DNA of 34,275 bases from JAGMES01 sp023128035 (lineage in GTDB: Bacteria; Bacillota; Halanaerobiia; DY22613), in contig DAOVRZ010000057.1 of assembly GCA_030627905.1 (NCBI GenBank), forward strand, positions 1 to 34,275, in the 5' to 3' direction. The notes beneath the pieces are model-generated. The model did not search any database. It saw only the letters and a list, made by a program, of their open reading frames with translations, and had not been told where the DNA came from. A program made the translations under genes and the position numbers. Shown in pieces: positions 32,732-34,275 of the stretch. Each line of letters begins with the position of its first letter. Within the stretch, counting starts at the first letter, position 1.

Positions 32732-33919
32732 CTAATTTTCATTGTTCCTTTTTACAACAGTCTTATCTATCAGATCAAAATTACCACCTTTACAGACAGG
32801 ACAACCATTATTTTTCAACTTTTCAATGGTTTTAAAATCTCTTTGATACCCTACCTTTATTAAATCACCACAGCCTTTACACTTATATGTACGTACAGTT
32901 CTCCTCATCTCTCCTGTATAGATAGGATCCTCAAATGTATCATCAATTCGTGACTTAGTGTATTTAGTTGTTTTCATTACAAAAATTTGACCTGTATTAC
33001 CAATTATCTCTGCTCCTTCATATTCATTAAAACGTGGAATAATTTCAGAGATCATTATTCCCATTTTAACAAACTCTTTCTGCATGATTAAAGTAACATC
33101 AGGTGATTTATGAGCAAAAGATAAAAAGATTGGCAATCCCACTTCTTTCTTCAAACCATCAATTCCTCTAGACAAAAAGAGACTCATCCCCTGCAAAGTA
33201 TAAGGCGGGTCCGTAAAGAAACAATCAAATTTGTCTTCTAGTTCATCAGGCAAAGACTTACGCAAATCTACATGATGGCATTGAATAGGTAAATTTTCTA
33301 GTCTTGCCAACTCAGTGATATATTTTAATATCCGCTCATCAATATCTATCACATGAACCTGAGTCAGATAACGTTTCTCTCTTGGAAATATTTTTTTTAC
33401 CAATAATCCGATAGCCACACTTATCAGATCATCATCTCCAACACACAAGATGTTTTTCCCAATCAAAGTATTATTCTGTAAACAAAGAATAGCACGCTGT
33501 AAACCAGTCTCAGGGGTACATTTAGATTGATCAATAGTTACATCAACCTGAGGTCTGGCATCATACATCTTAGTCAAAATCTCAAGTTCCTCTCCTAAAT
33601 CTGTTTCCCAATCCCACATATCATCCATAAATCGATCATAAAGACGATAATCTATACCTTTAAAACCTAACTTTTCTTCAATAAATTCTTTACCTTCTGG
33701 CGTAAGGCGAACCCCGCGATCTTGCTTAAGCACTCCTAGCTTAATAAACTCTTTTTTTATTGCAGCAACCAGTGGTAACGGCAAGAGAAGTTTTCTGGCC
33801 AATTCTTTTGTTGATATTCCTTTTTTAAAATAAACTTCATGTAACATCTGCTCAATAACTAATTGACCTTCATCCAAGTTTACATTTTGACGAATCTCTT
33901 CTAAGTAATTTCTCATCAT
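32732..33919 (-). CDS. bpsA: Branched-polyamine synthase BpsA with C-terminal zinc ribbon
   Basis: 395 aa. Residues 1-90 form a winged helix (ISTKELARKLLLPLPLVAAI). The aminopropyl transferase core has GDDD at 161-164, the acidic DIDERI at 192-197, and DPPYT at 237-241, signatures of N4-bis(aminopropyl)spermidine synthase. The family adds aminopropyl groups to spermidine, making branched polyamines that protect nucleic acids at high temperature. At the C-terminus C347, C350, C373 and C376 form a zinc ribbon after the enzyme core. The start at 33919 is behind AGGAAGTG. Single-gene unit with its own terminator. It points to a thermophile. Confidence 0.93.
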   Translation of the reverse strand: MMRNYLEEIRQNVNLDEGQLVIEQMLHEVYFKKGISTKELARKLLLPLPLVAAIKKEFIKLGVLKQDRGVRLTPEGKEFIEEKLGFKGIDYRLYDRFMDDMWDWETDLGEELEILTKMYDARPQVDVTIDQSKCTPETGLQRAILCLQNNTLIGKNILCVGDDDLISVAIGLLVKKIFPREKRYLTQVHVIDIDERILKYITELARLENLPIQCHHVDLRKSLPDELEDKFDCFFTDPPYTLQGMSLFLSRGIDGLKKEVGLPIFLSFAHKSPDVTLIMQKEFVKMGIMISEIIPRFNEYEGAEIIGNTGQIFVMKTTKYTKSRIDDTFEDPIYTGEMRRTVRTYKCKGCGDLIKVGYQRDFKTIEKLKNNGCPVCKGGNFDLIDKTVVKRNNEN

Positions 33920-34275
33920 ATCACTTCCTAAATTAATTATTATTCAACTTTAGTTGCTTTTTGTAGAAAAACATACTTAAAATATCACTCAATTATAGCA
34001 TAATCATCCCTCTAAAGCAAATATGTGCATTATATTCAGCTCTAACGAGTAAAAATTTATCCAATCAATAAAACAGAAAATTTATCTTCGTGTAAATGTT
34101 AAATTTTTCCATTCGTGTTCTGGGTTTTTTTTGAAAAAAAACTACATCATTTTTTTCTTGAGAAATTTTAAATTTTTGTCATAGTTCGTACCTTTCATCA
34201 CCTCCATGGTATCATTACTATATTCATAAACGTCGTATTTGAATGCGTGTGTTTAATCTAACGATATCTTCAGTG
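33920..34275. other. Intergenic stretch at the window end, no gene recognised
   Basis: AT-rich. A short minus-strand frame near 34215-34150 has a GGAGGTG next to its start but codes only about 20 residues (MEVMKGTNYDKNLKF...), and a symmetric T8-G-A8 tract lies at 34124-34142. I see no convincing gene, promoter or RNA. Confidence 0.4.

Overview
This window looks like chromosome from a low-GC, anaerobic, endospore-forming Firmicute, probably thermophilic and extremophilic. The support is spo0A, spoIVB and a SPOCS-domain gene (sporulation), NfnAB and two ferrous-iron (Feo) operons (anaerobic redox and metal metabolism), a branched-polyamine synthase of the BpsA type (known from thermophiles), an OLE RNA/OapA pair (typical of anaerobic or extremophilic Firmicutes), and frequent TTG/GTG starts behind strong Shine-Dalgarno sites. 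A Halanaerobiales-like relative is my best guess, but it is inference. Almost everything is on the minus strand; the only convincing plus-strand gene is the SPOCS gene at 18978-19481.

Layout, low to high coordinates. 1-2590: 5' part of a secreted DNRLRE/YD-repeat (RHS-like) protein, cut by the window edge. 2635-2760: a palindromic mobile-looking repeat. 2921-6199: a cell-envelope operon, steA-like, steB/MctB-like, GT2 glycosyltransferase, MraY/WecA-like transferase. 6307-8735: spo0A and spoIVB, each with a strong terminator. 8853-18691: the conserved Firmicute block read as xseA, xseB, ispA, OLE RNA, oapA, dxs, tlyA, nadK, argR, recN. 18719-18776: a second, internally deleted copy of the palindromic repeat. 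18978-22596: the SPOCS gene, then folD and nfnA-nfnB on the other strand. 22689-29656: two small ORFs and two Feo operons. Operon 1 is feoA1, a frameshifted small ORF, a divergent feoB1 and a zinc-ribbon miniprotein. Operon 2 is a DtxR-FeoA fusion regulator, feoA2, feoB2 and a FeoB-associated Cys-rich membrane protein. IS200/IS605-like mini-elements are scattered among them. 29696-31883: a two-gene ABC-ATPase plus TOPRIM-like cassette bracketed by two near-identical terminator repeats. 31901-33919: an exported protein of unknown function and bpsA. 33920-34275: no convincing gene.

How the parts work together. The 602-nt RNA at 15531-16132 lies between ispA and a four-TM protein with a DxxxD motif. 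It has its own near-consensus promoter (TTGTCA-N17-TATAAT) and 5'/3' ends that can pair. This is the OLE ribonucleoprotein system, the most remarkable known element here. The Feo region shows a clear regulatory design: both operons have a promoter followed by a Fur-type 7-1-7 box just downstream of the predicted start site, and operon 2 adds DtxR-type palindromes before the regulator gene and in the gap between feoA2 and feoB2. The ATPase/TOPRIM pair resembles the overall architecture of PARIS/OLD-like anti-phage systems and is the best candidate for something not yet described. No RNA other than OLE, no tRNA or rRNA, and no CRISPR array was recognised.
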